The notes under the pieces were generated by a model. That model did no database searches and was not told where the DNA came from. It saw only the letters and a program-made list of their open reading frames with translations. Below, one piece after another: positions 1 through 9,368 of a DNA stretch of 30,264 nt (positions are counted from its first letter, which is position 1; every line of letters starts with the position of its first letter). Both the position numbers and the translations under genes were made by a program. The stretch is from JBFXDW01 sp050180745 (GTDB lineage: Bacteria > Pseudomonadota > Alphaproteobacteria > UBA9219), in assembly GCA_050180745.1 (NCBI GenBank), contig JBFXDW010000008.1:1-30264 (forward strand), given 5' to 3'.

Positions 1-247
1 CTTCCTTGGCGGGACCAATAACGGGCGCTCCATACTCGGCCTGAAGCTTCACGTTGCCGCCCGTATGATCCGGGTGGTGGTGGGTATTCAGGATAAGGGC
101 TAGATGGAGGTCCCTTTTTTGGAGCTCTCGCTTAACGACATCGGGGTCGCCTGGGTCCACGACCATAGCCAGCCCTAGCGCCTCGTCGCTGACGAGATAG
201 ATATAATTGTCGGCCAGAGCCGGAAGAAGATCGATTGTAAAACTCAT
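1..247 (-). CDS. gloB: Hydroxyacylglutathione hydrolase (glyoxalase II), 5' part only
   Basis: The first 82 residues of a metallo-beta-lactamase-fold protein are visible; the rest lies beyond the window edge. The start is ATG at 247, giving MSFTIDLLPALADNYIYLV, the usual glyoxalase II opening in which DNYIY is typical. The metal-binding signature THHHPDHTGG follows at about residues 55-64 and matches the family THHHxDHxGG, which binds the two metal ions. The family hydrolyses S-D-lactoylglutathione to lactate and glutathione in the cytosol, completing methylglyoxal detoxification. It is divergent from the methyltransferase gene starting at 368, a pairing I recall from alphaproteobacteria. Another MBL-fold hydrolase cannot be fully excluded because the C-terminal substrate domain is not seen. 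Confidence 0.88.
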   Translation of the reverse strand, partial: MSFTIDLLPALADNYIYLVSDEALGLAMVVDPGDPDVVKRELQKRDLHLALILNTHHHPDHTGGNVKLQAEYGAPVIGPAKE

Positions 248-367
248 GGCTTCATATTGCCTCAAAACCTGCTAACATGGGGTTAATGCTGGGGGAAAAA
301 AAGAGATTTACAAACACCCTATTTACAAGACGGAATAAGGATTATTGGAAGCAGGAGGCGCTTTATT

Positions 368-1132
368 ATGGCTTTAGATATCGTCGATTTACGAGAATTT
401 TACGCATCTCCCTTGGGGCGTGTTGTGCGAGATCTTTTGAAAATGCGGTTAACACGCATTTGGCGGGATGTCGCGGGAGAGGAGATTTTGGCCTTGGGCT
501 ATGCAACACCTCTTTTGCGGCCTTGGTTGGCAGAGGCGCGGGCTATTCTGGCGATGATGCCTGAGAATCAGGGGGCGGCCTATTGGCCGAAAGAGGGCCC
601 TAATGTTGTATGCTTAGCCAATTTACTTCATCTACCACTTGAAGAAGAGTCGGTCAGTCGCATCATTATGTTGCATGCGCTTGAAAACATGAATGATCCC
701 GAGGCTTTTTTGCGTGAAGCATGGCGCGTTTTAAAATCTGGGGGACGGGCTCTTATTATTGTGCCTAATCGTCGTGGCTTATGGGCACATGCGGACAGTA
801 CGCCTTTTGGGACGGGGCGGCCTTATTCGGCTCGTCAGCTTAAGGCTCTCTTGCGGGAGCAAGGTTTTTATGTCGAGCGCTCTTATCAAGCGCTCTTTTG
901 GCCGCCGCGTCATTCGCGTTTTTCTCAGATGCTCATGCGTGCGGTCGAGCCTTTGGGGAGGTTTTTGCCCTTTACCTGTGGCGGTATTCATGTGGTTGAG
1001 GTGGGGAAACAGCTTTATTCTCCGACCCTTGTTGGGGCGAAGCGGCCACGTCGCAGGCTCGTTGTGCCGCTGTCTTTCCCGAGGCCATCCAACCCAATTC
1101 CAACCAATCGCAACACGTCCAAGACAGTATAA
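368..1132 (+). CDS. SAM-dependent methyltransferase (type 11-like)
   Basis: This 254-residue protein starts at ATG 368, nine bases after a strong AGGAGG. The centre resembles a class I SAM methyltransferase: an acidic/hydrophobic stretch VVCLANLLHLPLEEESVSRI and then HALENMNDPEAFLREAWRVL and GGRALIIVPNRRG (about residues 79-135), which correspond to the motif II-IV region of Methyltransf_11 proteins. The glycine-rich motif I is degenerate (ILALGYATPLL), so SAM binding is inferred from overall pattern only. The C-terminal 35 residues are basic and proline-rich and look disordered. The substrate is unknown. It is divergent from gloB and convergent with the small membrane protein gene after it, with a 15-bp gap. 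Confidence 0.75.
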   Translation: MALDIVDLREFYASPLGRVVRDLLKMRLTRIWRDVAGEEILALGYATPLLRPWLAEARAILAMMPENQGAAYWPKEGPNVVCLANLLHLPLEEESVSRIIMLHALENMNDPEAFLREAWRVLKSGGRALIIVPNRRGLWAHADSTPFGTGRPYSARQLKALLREQGFYVERSYQALFWPPRHSRFSQMLMRAVEPLGRFLPFTCGGIHVVEVGKQLYSPTLVGAKRPRRRLVVPLSFPRPSNPIPTNRNTSKTV

Positions 1133-1147
1133 CGAGAATTTCAAAAC

Positions 1148-1384
1148 TTATTTATGGTTCTTATGAGGCGGATGTGCTGGAGCAAACTCTTGCGTTTTCT
1201 CATCTACGGCGTGGTTCATTTCTTGGATAAGGCACGCACGAAAGGCGTGATAGCCCGTTGTTGAAAAGACGTTGATCCCAGCACCTTGTTTAACGGCCAG
1301 AACAAGGCCGCCCACAATCACAGAGAAAGCAAGCCACAGGATGAACAGAGCGAGCCTAAGCCCCCATTTTTTTAGAAATTTCAT
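1148..1384 (-). CDS. Small membrane protein of unknown function
   Basis: This 78-residue ORF begins at ATG 1384, preceded by GAAGG at a normal distance; an in-frame TTG lies just upstream and is less likely. A basic start (MKFLKKWG) is followed by one strong hydrophobic helix at about residues 9-31 (LALFILWLAFSVIVGGLVLAV), so it is probably a single-pass inner-membrane protein with N-in topology. The tail is rich in His, Pro and Lys. I do not recognise a family. It is convergent with the methyltransferase gene and divergent from mdaB. The shared 94-bp upstream region holds a perfect palindrome that could regulate both. Confidence 0.55.
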   Translation of the reverse strand: MKFLKKWGLRLALFILWLAFSVIVGGLVLAVKQGAGINVFSTTGYHAFRACLIQEMNHAVDEKTQEFAPAHPPHKNHK

Positions 1385-1432
1385 CAAAAACCTTCAATGT
1401 GCGAATCTCGTGAAGCTCTCAAAAATGACATA

Positions 1433-1449
1433 TTTATTCGTAGAATAAA
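1433..1449. promoter_or_regulatory. Perfect 17-bp palindrome upstream of mdaB
   Basis: TTTATTC-GTA-GAATAAA is a perfect 7-3-7 inverted repeat in the AT-rich stretch 30 bp before the mdaB start codon and about 20 bp before its Shine-Dalgarno. Size and position fit an operator for a dimeric regulator, for example of the redox-sensing LysR, MarR or TetR families that often control quinone reductase genes. No regulator gene is adjacent, so the binding protein is unknown. Confidence 0.45.
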
Positions 1450-1478
1450 AATAAAATTTATAGCTTCAGGAGGTTCCC

Positions 1479-2090
1479 ATGAAAAAAGCTCTCATCATTA
1501 ATGCGCATCATCATTATCCCTTTGCTTTGGGTAAACTGAATGCGGCGCTTGCAGGAAAAATAGAGGCCTTTTTATTGGGAAAGGGATATGAGGTTAAATC
1601 AACGATTGTTGATAGTGGGTATGACATAGAAGAAGAAATCCAAAAGCATCTGTGGGCAGATTTGCTTATCTTACAGTCTCCTGTGAACTGGATGAATACA
1701 AGCTGGACCATGAAGAAATATATGGATGAGGTCTATACCAGTGCGATGGGGCAGGGGATTTTCTGCGAAGGGGATGGCCGCCATTCTGCTCATCCCAAAG
1801 AAAATTATGGTGAGGGCGGTAAGTTAAAGGACAAGAACTATATGTTGTCGTTGACGTTAAATGCGCCGCAAGAGGCTTTTGACAATCCTGATGAATATCT
1901 TTTTCAAGGCAAGGGGCTTGATGATCTCTTTTTGCCACTGCATGCAACATATCGTTTTTTTGGTATGTCGCCGTTGCCAACCTTCGCTTGTTATGACGTG
2001 ACTAAAAATCCTGCCGTTGAGAATGACTTTAAGCGCCTTGAAATGCATTTGGAAAAGGTTTGCGCCTTGCTATCCTCTGGTCTAGGGTGA
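1479..2090 (+). CDS. mdaB: MdaB-type NAD(P)H:quinone oxidoreductase
   Basis: This 203-residue flavodoxin-fold protein has an excellent AGGAGG before ATG 1479. It opens with MKKALIINAHHHYPFALGKL, the flavin-phosphate loop region. It also carries DLLILQSPVNWMNTSWTMKKYMDEVY and KNYMLSLTLNAPQEAFDNP split across its middle, which align by eye with E. coli MdaB (WADVVIWQ..., KYMLSLTWNAPMEAF). Family members are FAD-dependent two-electron quinone reductases in the cytosol that protect against quinone and redox-cycling drugs. It is followed 41 bp later by macA-macB-OMF in the same direction, which suggests one drug/oxidant-response operon. A candidate operator palindrome lies directly upstream. Confidence 0.88.
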   Translation: MKKALIINAHHHYPFALGKLNAALAGKIEAFLLGKGYEVKSTIVDSGYDIEEEIQKHLWADLLILQSPVNWMNTSWTMKKYMDEVYTSAMGQGIFCEGDGRHSAHPKENYGEGGKLKDKNYMLSLTLNAPQEAFDNPDEYLFQGKGLDDLFLPLHATYRFFGMSPLPTFACYDVTKNPAVENDFKRLEMHLEKVCALLSSGLG

Positions 2091-2131
2091 TCTCGGCGGG
2101 GCGGGCTGTTGGCATATAAAAGGATGAATAT

Positions 2132-3313
2132 ATGAGACGTTGGATTCTGTTTGCTCTCTTGCTTGCCATTTGTGCTTCTGCCGGATGGTCTTTTCTTTAT
2201 CCTCAGGAAAAAGTTGAGCAAATTGTGACCTCTCTGGCCACGCGTATGGATGTGGAGGAAACAGTTTTGGCTAGTGGTGTGCTGGAAGCATCCAAGATGA
2301 TCAGCGTAGGTGCGCAAGTGTCGGGGCAGTTAGAGCACCTTTACGTTAAACTAGGCGATAAAGTTGAAAAAGATGATTTGGTGGCTGAGATCGATTCAAT
2401 GCCGCAGCAAAACACGCTTGAGAATGCACAAGCTGCTTTAGAGAATATGCGTGCGCAACTGATCGCCAAAGAGGCCTTAGCTAAGAAAGCAGAGGCCGTT
2501 TTTAAGCGTCAAAAAAAGATGCGAAAAAAAGATGCGGTGTCTGAAGAAAGTTTTCAGGCTGCTGAGGCTGATTATGCAACAGCGCAGGCTGATGTGGCCT
2601 CTTTAACGGCGCAAATCAAACAAGCTGAGATAGAAGTTGAGAGCGCCAAAGTCAATCTTGGTTATACGAAGATCACGGCACCTATTTCAGGGACGGTCGT
2701 TGCGATTGTAACAGAGGAAGGCCAAACGGTGAATGCCAATCAGCAGGCACCGACGATCATTAAGCTGGCTCAGCTTGAGACAATGACGATCAAAGCCGAA
2801 ATATCAGAAGCCGATATTACGCGCGTCGAGCAAGGGCAGAAGGTCCGCTTTACGATTTTGGGAGAGCCGGACCATTATTATCATGCCTCGTTACGTGCGA
2901 TAGAGCCTGCGCCTGATTCAATCACGGAAGACAGCGCGTCGTCCTCTACAGAGGAAGCGATTTATTATAACGGTCTTTTCGATGCGCCGAATGAGGATGG
3001 CAAGCTTCGTATTTCGATGACAGCAGAGGTATATATTGTTCTCAATGAAGCAAAAAATGCGCTTACAATTCCGCGTACGGCTTTAGGAGATGCTCTTGGA
3101 GATGGGCAGTATCGCATTCTTGTGAAAGATCAGAAAACGGGTAAAGCTCAAGCGCGCACTGTTAAAGTTGGCATCAACGATCATGTGAATGTCGAAGTCT
3201 TAGAGGGCTTGAGTGATGGTGAGGAAGTTGTAGTGGGGTCGTCGGAGATAACCGACGATGAGGCCGCTGAAGCTGCTGCGTCACAGCGCCGCCGTCCTCC
3301 GATGAGGATGTAA
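2132..3313 (+). CDS. macA: MacA-like periplasmic adaptor of a tripartite efflux pump
   Basis: This 393-residue membrane fusion protein has an N-terminal membrane anchor at about residues 2-23, then the first half of a lipoyl domain ([20 protein letters not shown], then [17 protein letters not shown]). A long alpha-helical hairpin rich in Ala, Lys, Glu and Gln follows at about 90-170, then the second lipoyl half ([20 protein letters not shown]), the beta-barrel and a membrane-proximal domain ([20 protein letters not shown]). This is the MacA/HlyD order. The protein bridges the MacB ABC transporter and the outer-membrane channel. It starts at ATG 2132 after AAAGGA and ends 5 bp before macB, so the pair is probably cotranscribed. 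Confidence 0.93.
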   Translation: MRRWILFALLLAICASAGWSFLYPQEKVEQIVTSLATRMDVEETVLASGVLEASKMISVGAQVSGQLEHLYVKLGDKVEKDDLVAEIDSMPQQNTLENAQAALENMRAQLIAKEALAKKAEAVFKRQKKMRKKDAVSEESFQAAEADYATAQADVASLTAQIKQAEIEVESAKVNLGYTKITAPISGTVVAIVTEEGQTVNANQQAPTIIKLAQLETMTIKAEISEADITRVEQGQKVRFTILGEPDHYYHASLRAIEPAPDSITEDSASSSTEEAIYYNGLFDAPNEDGKLRISMTAEVYIVLNEAKNALTIPRTALGDALGDGQYRILVKDQKTGKAQARTVKVGINDHVNVEVLEGLSDGEEVVVGSSEITDDEAAEAAASQRRRPPMRM

Positions 3314-3318
3314 AGCTC

Positions 3319-5298
3319 ATGATCAAAGAAGGCGATCCTTTATTAGAGCTTAAGGGGCTTTCTCGCCAATATGGTCAGGGCCAGAGCGTGGTGCGCGCGC
3401 TTGATGATGTTAATCTGACCGTGAATGCCGGAGAGATGCTCGCGATTGTTGGTGCGTCTGGTTCAGGCAAATCAACGATGTTGAATATCCTAGGTTGCCT
3501 TGATAAGCCGACATCTGGCCAATATATTGTGGCGGGACAGGATACCTCGACAATGTCCTCGAATGAGCTAGCGCGGCTGCGGCGTGAGTATTTCGGTTTT
3601 ATCTTTCAGCGCTATCATTTGTTGAATGATCATTCGGCGATAGAAAATGTTGCGGTACCAGCTGTCTATGCGGGCATTGACCGGACAGAGCGCCTTGATA
3701 AAGCGGCGCATCTTCTTGAGCAGCTTGGGTTGAAGGGGCGCGAATCGCATAAACCGAATGAGCTTTCAGGAGGTCAGCAGCAACGCGTTAGTATTGCACG
3801 CTCTTTGATGAATGGCGGTTCAGTTATTCTGGCGGATGAGCCTACGGGTGCGCTGGATTCGCATAGTGGTCAGGATATGTTGAAGCTTTTGGAAGAGCTT
3901 CATAAAAAAGGTCATACGATTATTATCGTGACGCATGACATGAGTGTTGCGGAGCATGCGGAGCGTGTGATCGAAATTAAGGATGGCCGTATTATTGCGG
4001 ACAGGGAAACAAAAAAAGCGGAACAGCGTGAACCTTTATCTGGATCAAAAATAAAAAGTTTTTTGCCTCAGATTACTGAAGGTACACCTTTTCAGAAATG
4101 GAGAGATTCTGTGCGGGAAGCGCTTTGGATTGCGCTTTTATCCATGGTCTCGCACCGTATGCGAACTCTTTTGACGATGCTTGGGATTATCATTGGTATT
4201 GCGTCTGTCGTTTCCGTTGTGGCTCTGGGAGAAGGTTCGCAACAGCAGATACTTAAAGACATCAGTGCGATGGGGACGAATACGCTGAACATTTACCCAG
4301 GAAAAGGGTTTGGCGATCGTGACTCGCAAAAGGTCCATACGCTTGTTCCCGCTGATGCAACAGCTTTGGCGCAACAGAGCTACATTGATAGTGCTACGCC
4401 AGTGATTGGGACGAGCGTGACTTTGCGTTATCAGAACGTGTCTGCCAGTGCGCGTGTAAGAGGTGTGGGAGAACAGTATTTTCAGGTGCGTGATTTGTCT
4501 ATGGATCAAGGCGTGGCATTTGATCAACGTAGTGTTAAACGTCAATCACAGGAAGTGGTGATTGATGAAAATACAAAGAAACAGTTTTTTGGGACAGGTG
4601 TTAATCCTGTTGGAAAAGTCATTTTTCTTGGCTCGGTTCCTTGCCGCATTATCGGTGTGTTGAAAACAAAAGAGAGCGGCATTGGAAATGATGAGAATTT
4701 GAATGTCTATGTGCCTTACACTACGGCCATGACGCGGCTCATTGGGCAACGCTATTTGCAAAGCATTATGGTTCGTCTGAACGATGATATTGCGCAGACA
4801 GCAGCGGAAGAGGGCATCGTTAAGTTGTTAACCGCGCGTCATCGGGCTCAAGACGTTTATGTTTTTAATACGACAAACATCCGAAAAACGATTGAGAGTG
4901 CCACTTCGACCATGAGGCTTTTGACGGGCATGATCGCCGTGATTTCCTTGATCGTGGGCGGTATTGGCGTGATGAACATTATGCTTGTGTCTGTTACAGA
5001 GCGTACGCGTGAAATAGGTGTGCGCATGGCTGTGGGCGCATGTCAGCGCGACATTATGACTCAATTCTTGATTGAAGCTGTTTTGGTGTGCTGTTTGGCT
5101 GGCTTTATTGGTGTTTTAACGGCGCTTGGGTTTGGGCAAGTTTTTGCTACGTTCAACACAAGTTTTTCTATGATCTTTTCGCCTCTGTCTATTGTGGCTG
5201 CTTTTGCGTGCTCGACGCTTATCGGGATCGTGTTCGGCTTTCTTCCCGCACGTAACGCGGCGCGGCTTGATCCTATTGATGCGCTGGCACGGGAGTAA
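3319..5298 (+). CDS. macB: MacB-like ABC transporter (ATPase fused to permease)
   Basis: This 659-residue protein matches the usual MacB length. The N-terminal ATPase has Walker A GASGSGKS (about residue 43-50), signature LSGGQQQR, Walker [13 protein letters not shown] and the switch histidine in IIVTHDMS. A linker leads to the first membrane helix at about residue 280 ([21 protein letters not shown]), then a MacB periplasmic domain and three C-terminal helices of the FtsX type, including [20 protein letters not shown]. MacB uses ATP to drive a periplasmic mechanotransmission cycle that pushes macrolides, peptides or lipids through the outer-membrane channel. macA is 5 bp upstream and the channel gene directly downstream, so all three pump parts are encoded together. 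Confidence 0.96.
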   Translation: MIKEGDPLLELKGLSRQYGQGQSVVRALDDVNLTVNAGEMLAIVGASGSGKSTMLNILGCLDKPTSGQYIVAGQDTSTMSSNELARLRREYFGFIFQRYHLLNDHSAIENVAVPAVYAGIDRTERLDKAAHLLEQLGLKGRESHKPNELSGGQQQRVSIARSLMNGGSVILADEPTGALDSHSGQDMLKLLEELHKKGHTIIIVTHDMSVAEHAERVIEIKDGRIIADRETKKAEQREPLSGSKIKSFLPQITEGTPFQKWRDSVREALWIALLSMVSHRMRTLLTMLGIIIGIASVVSVVALGEGSQQQILKDISAMGTNTLNIYPGKGFGDRDSQKVHTLVPADATALAQQSYIDSATPVIGTSVTLRYQNVSASARVRGVGEQYFQVRDLSMDQGVAFDQRSVKRQSQEVVIDENTKKQFFGTGVNPVGKVIFLGSVPCRIIGVLKTKESGIGNDENLNVYVPYTTAMTRLIGQRYLQSIMVRLNDDIAQTAAEEGIVKLLTARHRAQDVYVFNTTNIRKTIESATSTMRLLTGMIAVISLIVGGIGVMNIMLVSVTERTREIGVRMAVGACQRDIMTQFLIEAVLVCCLAGFIGVLTALGFGQVFATFNTSFSMIFSPLSIVAAFACSTLIGIVFGFLPARNAARLDPIDALARE

Positions 5299-5301
5299 TT
5301 G

Positions 5302-6666
5302 ATGATGAAACGTTCCCCCTTTCTTTTGCTTTTTTGTTTTTTGGTTTCGTGTGGCCCGCTTTTAAAAACAACGTATCAGCCGCCTCAGGTGGCTTTGCCT
5401 CCCTCGTGGCAGAATGGTTCTGGCGTTGTTGAAAGTGAAGATGCGGCATGGTGGACGCGTTTTCAAGATCCGATCCTAAACCAACTAATCAAGGATGTGT
5501 TGGCGCAAAATAACGATCTGGCGGCTGCGGCTTTAGATGTCAAAAAAGCGCGGCTTGAGGCCGATCTGGCGCTTGATCAGTATTTGCCGGATGTTAGCTC
5601 CTCGACGAGCTATAGCGATCAGCACAAGCTTTATGGAACGCGCACGCGCACCAAGAGCTACGCGGCATCTTTAACTGTGGGGTATGAGGTTGATCTGTGG
5701 GGCAAGCTGGCGCGTGAGCTTGAGTCGGCTGAGTGGGAAGCCCAAGCGACTGAGGCAGACCGTCAATCCACAGCCATTGAGCTTGTGGCAACGACGATGC
5801 AGCTTTATTGGAAGCTTGGTTATTTGAATGAGCGTATTGAAAGTTCGGAAAAGAGCATCGCTTATGCAGAGAAGACTTTGTCTCTTGTCGAAGTCCAGCA
5901 TAAGGAAGGGGCAGCTTCAGCGCTTGAGGTTCTGAGTGTGCGGCAGAATCTGTCCAAGCAAAAGGCCTCTCATAAACAGTATTTACAAGAGAAAGTAGAA
6001 ACACAGAACGCCTTTAACATTCTGTTCAATGCGCCGCCGGAAGAGACAAACATAACGCTTTGTATGCTAAGCCGAGGAAAGATTCCTGATGTGGCAGAAC
6101 ATGCACCTTCTTTGTTGCTGCATAAGAGGCCAGATATTCGTGCAGCTGAGCTTCGTTTGCGCAAAGTGCTGGCGGATAAAGACGCAACGCTTAGCTCATA
6201 TTTACCAAGCTTTTCTCTGACTGGTTCTGTGGGTAGCAGCAGCATTTCTTTAAAGGATGTGTTGACCAATCCTATTGGAACGTTGGGGGCAGGTGTCACG
6301 TTGCCTTTCCTGAACTGGTATGATGCGCGCAAGAATGTGCAGGTTTCTGCGGTGACTTACGAGAAAGCAGTCGTTGAATTTCGCCAAACACTTTATCGTG
6401 CTTTCGCCGATGTCGAAGATGCACTTGCCGCGCGGCGGCATGATGGCGAGAAAGGAAAAGAACTTCAAAGTGCGTTGGATGATGCGAAGAAATCTGAGGC
6501 GCTTTATGCCTTGCGTTATAAAGAAGGTTATAGCGACTTGCAGGCATGGCTTGATGCGCAAGAGGCGCGGCGTGCGGTTGAGTTATCAGTGCTCGAGAAT
6601 CGTTATGACCATCTTGTTGATGCGTTGACGCTCTATAAGGCTCTGGGCGGCGCAGATACGCTTTAA
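5302..6666 (+). CDS. TolC/NodT-type outer-membrane efflux lipoprotein
   Basis: The start is taken at ATG 5302; an in-frame TTG at 5299 and an ATG at 5305 are alternatives, and GGGAG lies about 6 nt upstream. The 454-residue product begins with a lipoprotein signal (RSPFLLLFCFLVSC, lipobox LVSC), so it is probably acylated. WWTRFQDPILNQLIKDVLAQ at about 50-70 is the typical NodT-family opening. Two long helical repeats rich in Ala, Glu and Lys follow, with HKRPDIRAAELRL in the middle, the standard mark of the second half of RND/ABC outer-membrane factors. It is inferred to be the exit channel for MacAB, because the gene begins three bases after the macB stop codon. It ends convergent to the PHA synthase gene. 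Confidence 0.93.
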   Translation: MMKRSPFLLLFCFLVSCGPLLKTTYQPPQVALPPSWQNGSGVVESEDAAWWTRFQDPILNQLIKDVLAQNNDLAAAALDVKKARLEADLALDQYLPDVSSSTSYSDQHKLYGTRTRTKSYAASLTVGYEVDLWGKLARELESAEWEAQATEADRQSTAIELVATTMQLYWKLGYLNERIESSEKSIAYAEKTLSLVEVQHKEGAASALEVLSVRQNLSKQKASHKQYLQEKVETQNAFNILFNAPPEETNITLCMLSRGKIPDVAEHAPSLLLHKRPDIRAAELRLRKVLADKDATLSSYLPSFSLTGSVGSSSISLKDVLTNPIGTLGAGVTLPFLNWYDARKNVQVSAVTYEKAVVEFRQTLYRAFADVEDALAARRHDGEKGKELQSALDDAKKSEALYALRYKEGYSDLQAWLDAQEARRAVELSVLENRYDHLVDALTLYKALGGADTL

Positions 6667-6696
6667 GAGCCTGAACAGGCTTTAAGAAAAAGGGAG

Positions 6697-6725
6697 GGGG
6701 AACAGGAAGGTGTTCCTGCTTCCCC
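6697..6725. terminator. Hairpin between convergent genes
   Basis: GGGGAA-CAGGAA, loop GGTG, TTCCTG-C-TTCCCC forms a 12-bp stem with one bulged C. On the minus strand it is followed by a T-rich run (complement of AAGAAAAAGGGA), so it best fits a Rho-independent terminator for the PHA synthase gene. It may also stop rightward transcription from the efflux operon. Confidence 0.6.
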
Positions 6726-6736
6726 TGTAGTTCTTC

Positions 6737-8500
6737 TTACGCTCCTTTAACTTGTACGTAGCTTCCGGGCGCGTCCTCGATTACATTACCATTCGCTGGA
6801 TCGCGAGCGGCGACTTTCTCGTTATTGAGGTCTTCAAGCCACTTGGTCCATTTCGGCCACCACGACCCCTTATGTTGAGTTGCTTTCTTAAACCACTCGT
6901 CTGGGCTTGCGGGATACTCAGGATTGTCCCAATAGCAATATTTCTCTTTATCTGGTGGATTGATGATGCCTGCAATATGTCCTGAACCTCCAAGGCAATA
7001 GGTGATTGGCCCTGAATAGGTCTGCGTAGCGATATAGTTGGCGCGCCACAAAGAGATATGATCCTCGATCGTTGAAACACAGAAGACAGGAGCTTTTACT
7101 TTGCGCAAGTCAATTGGTACGTCCCGCATGGATAATTTATTCGGCTGTATCAGGTTGTTCTCAAGATACATGTTGCGTAAGTAATAGCTCTGCATTGCTT
7201 TTGACATGTTGGTTGAATCCGAATTCCATGTCAGAAGGTCGAATGGGAAGGGCTCCTTACCCATCAGGTAGTTGTTAACGACAAACGACCAAATCAGGTC
7301 ATTGGCGCGTAACATGCTGAAGGTCATGGCAAGGCTTGATCCGGGAAGATAGCCTTTTTGTTCCATAAGGTCTTCCAGCATTTCGATTTGTTGCTCGTCG
7401 ATGAAAACGCCCAAATCACCGGGTTGAGAGAAATCAATCAGCGTTGCAAAGAAAGTAGCGCTGGCGATTTCTGGAACGCCTTCTGGCTTTTTGTCGCCAG
7501 CGGCTTCCAGCCAAGCCATCGTTGTCGCTAGAAGCGTGCCGCCAATACAGTAAGCTGCGCAGTTGATTTTGTCTTGGCCTGTGATTTTGGCAACCTGACG
7601 TGCAGCCTCGACGGGGCCTTCGATCATGTAATCTTCAAATCCGACATCAGCATAAGTTTCGTCCGGATTAACCCATGACATGCAGAAAACGGTATGCCCC
7701 TGATCCACCAGATGACGGATCATGGAATTACTCTCTTTGAGGTCCAGAATGTAATATTTATTGATCCATGGCGGAACGAACAGAATGGGGCGCTTGAAAA
7801 CCTGCTCTGTCAGCGGAGAATACTGAATGAGCTGGAACATTCTGTTTTGGAAAACGACCTTCCCTGGAGTTGTGGCAATGTTTTTGCCAAACTCGAAGGC
7901 TGAGTTGTCGCTCATCGTGATGCGAAGCTGGCCATGGCCTTTTTCGATATCAGCAAGCATATGCTCAAGACCCTTGACAAGATTCTCGCCTTTGCTCTCA
8001 ATCGTAGCTCGCAGGACTTCCGGATTCATCATCCAGAAGTTACTTGGTGAAAGCGCATCAACGATTTGTTTGGTGTAGAATTCAACTTTATGATGAATCT
8101 GCGGGTCAAGGTCTTGGACTTCGGCGACGAGAGATTGTGCCCAGCGCGAGCCGAGGAGGTAGGATTCCTTGAAATAATCAAAGACCCAGTTTTCATCCCA
8201 CTCTTCATCCTTAAAGCGCTTGTCGCCTTTTTCCGGTGTGATAACCGGTTCAACCTCTTCGCCTTTGGCGCGGTCCAGCGTGTTTTGTAAGAGCTGCACA
8301 TAATCTTGCCAAAAGTTGATATTGGCATCAACAAAGCGATTGGGATCGTTAGACAAATGCTTCATGAAATCAGCAAAAGCGTTTTGAAGCTGCATTTGGT
8401 TTTTTGTATTAAGCGATTCCATGTTGAGGCGATTGCGATCCAAGAAGGTGTTAAGGACTTTTTGGCTACGAGCAGCGATGGCGGCGATATGTTCGGACAT
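6737..8500 (-). CDS. phaC: Class I poly(3-hydroxyalkanoate) synthase
   Basis: From Met at 8500 the product is 587 residues, close to the 589 of Cupriavidus PhaC. The catalytic Cys falls at residue 318, next to the canonical Cys319, which argues for this start although the frame stays open to ATG 8863. The alpha/beta-hydrolase core includes RPILFVPPWINKYYILDL, the nucleophile box AYCIGG, the catalytic Asp in STIEDHI and the catalytic His in GGSGHIAG. The Gly usually first in the G-x-C-x-G box is Ala here. The C-terminus has the class I SWWPKWTKWL region. The enzyme polymerises 3-hydroxyacyl-CoA into storage granules. No phaA, phaB or phasin gene is adjacent. No convincing Shine-Dalgarno is visible at either candidate start. 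Confidence 0.95.
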   Translation of the reverse strand: MSEHIAAIAARSQKVLNTFLDRNRLNMESLNTKNQMQLQNAFADFMKHLSNDPNRFVDANINFWQDYVQLLQNTLDRAKGEEVEPVITPEKGDKRFKDEEWDENWVFDYFKESYLLGSRWAQSLVAEVQDLDPQIHHKVEFYTKQIVDALSPSNFWMMNPEVLRATIESKGENLVKGLEHMLADIEKGHGQLRITMSDNSAFEFGKNIATTPGKVVFQNRMFQLIQYSPLTEQVFKRPILFVPPWINKYYILDLKESNSMIRHLVDQGHTVFCMSWVNPDETYADVGFEDYMIEGPVEAARQVAKITGQDKINCAAYCIGGTLLATTMAWLEAAGDKKPEGVPEIASATFFATLIDFSQPGDLGVFIDEQQIEMLEDLMEQKGYLPGSSLAMTFSMLRANDLIWSFVVNNYLMGKEPFPFDLLTWNSDSTNMSKAMQSYYLRNMYLENNLIQPNKLSMRDVPIDLRKVKAPVFCVSTIEDHISLWRANYIATQTYSGPITYCLGGSGHIAGIINPPDKEKYCYWDNPEYPASPDEWFKKATQHKGSWWPKWTKWLEDLNNEKVAARDPANGNVIEDAPGSYVQVKGA

Positions 8501-8863
8501 TGTTTTGGTCTCTAGATAGTTGAGGGGAAAGAAGAAGGGTTGAAGAAACGGAGGGAAGAGAGAAAAAAGATTATTTCTCCCGATTGGTGGTAAGAAAGGG
8601 TTGGGATAGCCCTTTGCGTTAATAGAATAGGGCTTTACCTCTGGTTTGGTGGCCGAAACAGAGACCTCGAACGCAGGCGGTAGGTGTGCCGATTCGTGAT
8701 ACACAGATGTCACAACAGAGTGCGGAGCCTGTTTTTTTGCCTTTTCCGTCATTTCTTTCTTAATAATTTGACGCAGAGCTGCTATTTTTGACTCGAGGGC
8801 CTTCGGCTTGTGAGAGGCCTTTGATCTCGTTTTGGAGTTCGTATGATTTCCTGATAGACTCAT
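8501..8863 (-). other. Open 121-codon upstream extension of phaC
   Basis: The phaC frame continues open from Met 8500 back to ATG 8863. The predicted extension has a lysine-rich helix-like part (ALESKIAALRQIIKKEMTEK) and then a Pro/Phe-rich part (NPFLPPIGRNNLFSLFPPFL). The coding strand is pyrimidine-rich near 8501-8590. It may be a real N-terminal extension or an untranslated leader. Family length and the catalytic Cys position favour the shorter protein, so I treat this as leader with uncertain coding status. Confidence 0.4.
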
Positions 8864-8940
8864 GGTTCACTAGCGAAGAAATTGTAAGAAACGTGAAGAT
8901 GCGAAAAGGTAACGCACTAGGGTGAGGATTCTCTTTTAAC

Positions 8941-9351
8941 ATGAAATGCAAAACAAAATCAGCCCCTAACATCACAAAATTTGTGATTTTGTTTTTACTG
9001 TTGCCTCTATGCGGCTGTAGCGGAAATTCGCTGAACTGGTTGACAGGGGAACCAAGCGAAGAAATTCTGTCTGCTAAGCGCGCTGTGAAAGTGCCTGTGG
9101 AGGGTGGAGAGTCCGTTTGGCCTAATCTTGCCGATGTGCCTGAGGAGAGGCCATCTTTTTCTTCTCCTGCCGTAAGGAGGGAGCAAGAAACGGACCTGAT
9201 TTCTGATAAACTTCAGACGGAAGCTAAGAAAATACGGATTCAAAACATTTATGTTCCTCTGCCTCCTGCACAAGAAGTGGTACCGGAAACGAACATACAA
9301 GACAATGTGCCCCAGAAGGTTTATAAGCCTTTCTCAGCGCTTTTACCCTAA
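8941..9351 (+). CDS. Small lipoprotein of unknown function
   Basis: This 136-residue protein starts at ATG 8941. A basic start is followed by a hydrophobic stretch (FVILFLLLPLCGC) with a lipobox LCGC, so it is predicted to be cleaved and lipidated near Cys25. A short motif VWPNLADVPEERP at about 58-70 resembles the WPNLxxVPxRP element seen in several alphaproteobacterial envelope lipoproteins, from memory. The rest is low-complexity, charged and Pro/Val-rich, without a recognisable domain. It is divergent from phaC and 17 bp upstream of glpX in the same direction, so cotranscription with glpX is likely although a functional link is not obvious. Confidence 0.7.
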   Translation: MKCKTKSAPNITKFVILFLLLPLCGCSGNSLNWLTGEPSEEILSAKRAVKVPVEGGESVWPNLADVPEERPSFSSPAVRREQETDLISDKLQTEAKKIRIQNIYVPLPPAQEVVPETNIQDNVPQKVYKPFSALLP

Positions 9352-9368
9352 AAGAAAAAGGAAATAAC

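Noticed and set aside
368..1132. Known ubiquinone or lipid methyltransferase assignment for the first full gene
   Set aside because: Motif I is degenerate and no substrate-specific motif is visible, so only a general methyltransferase call is supported.
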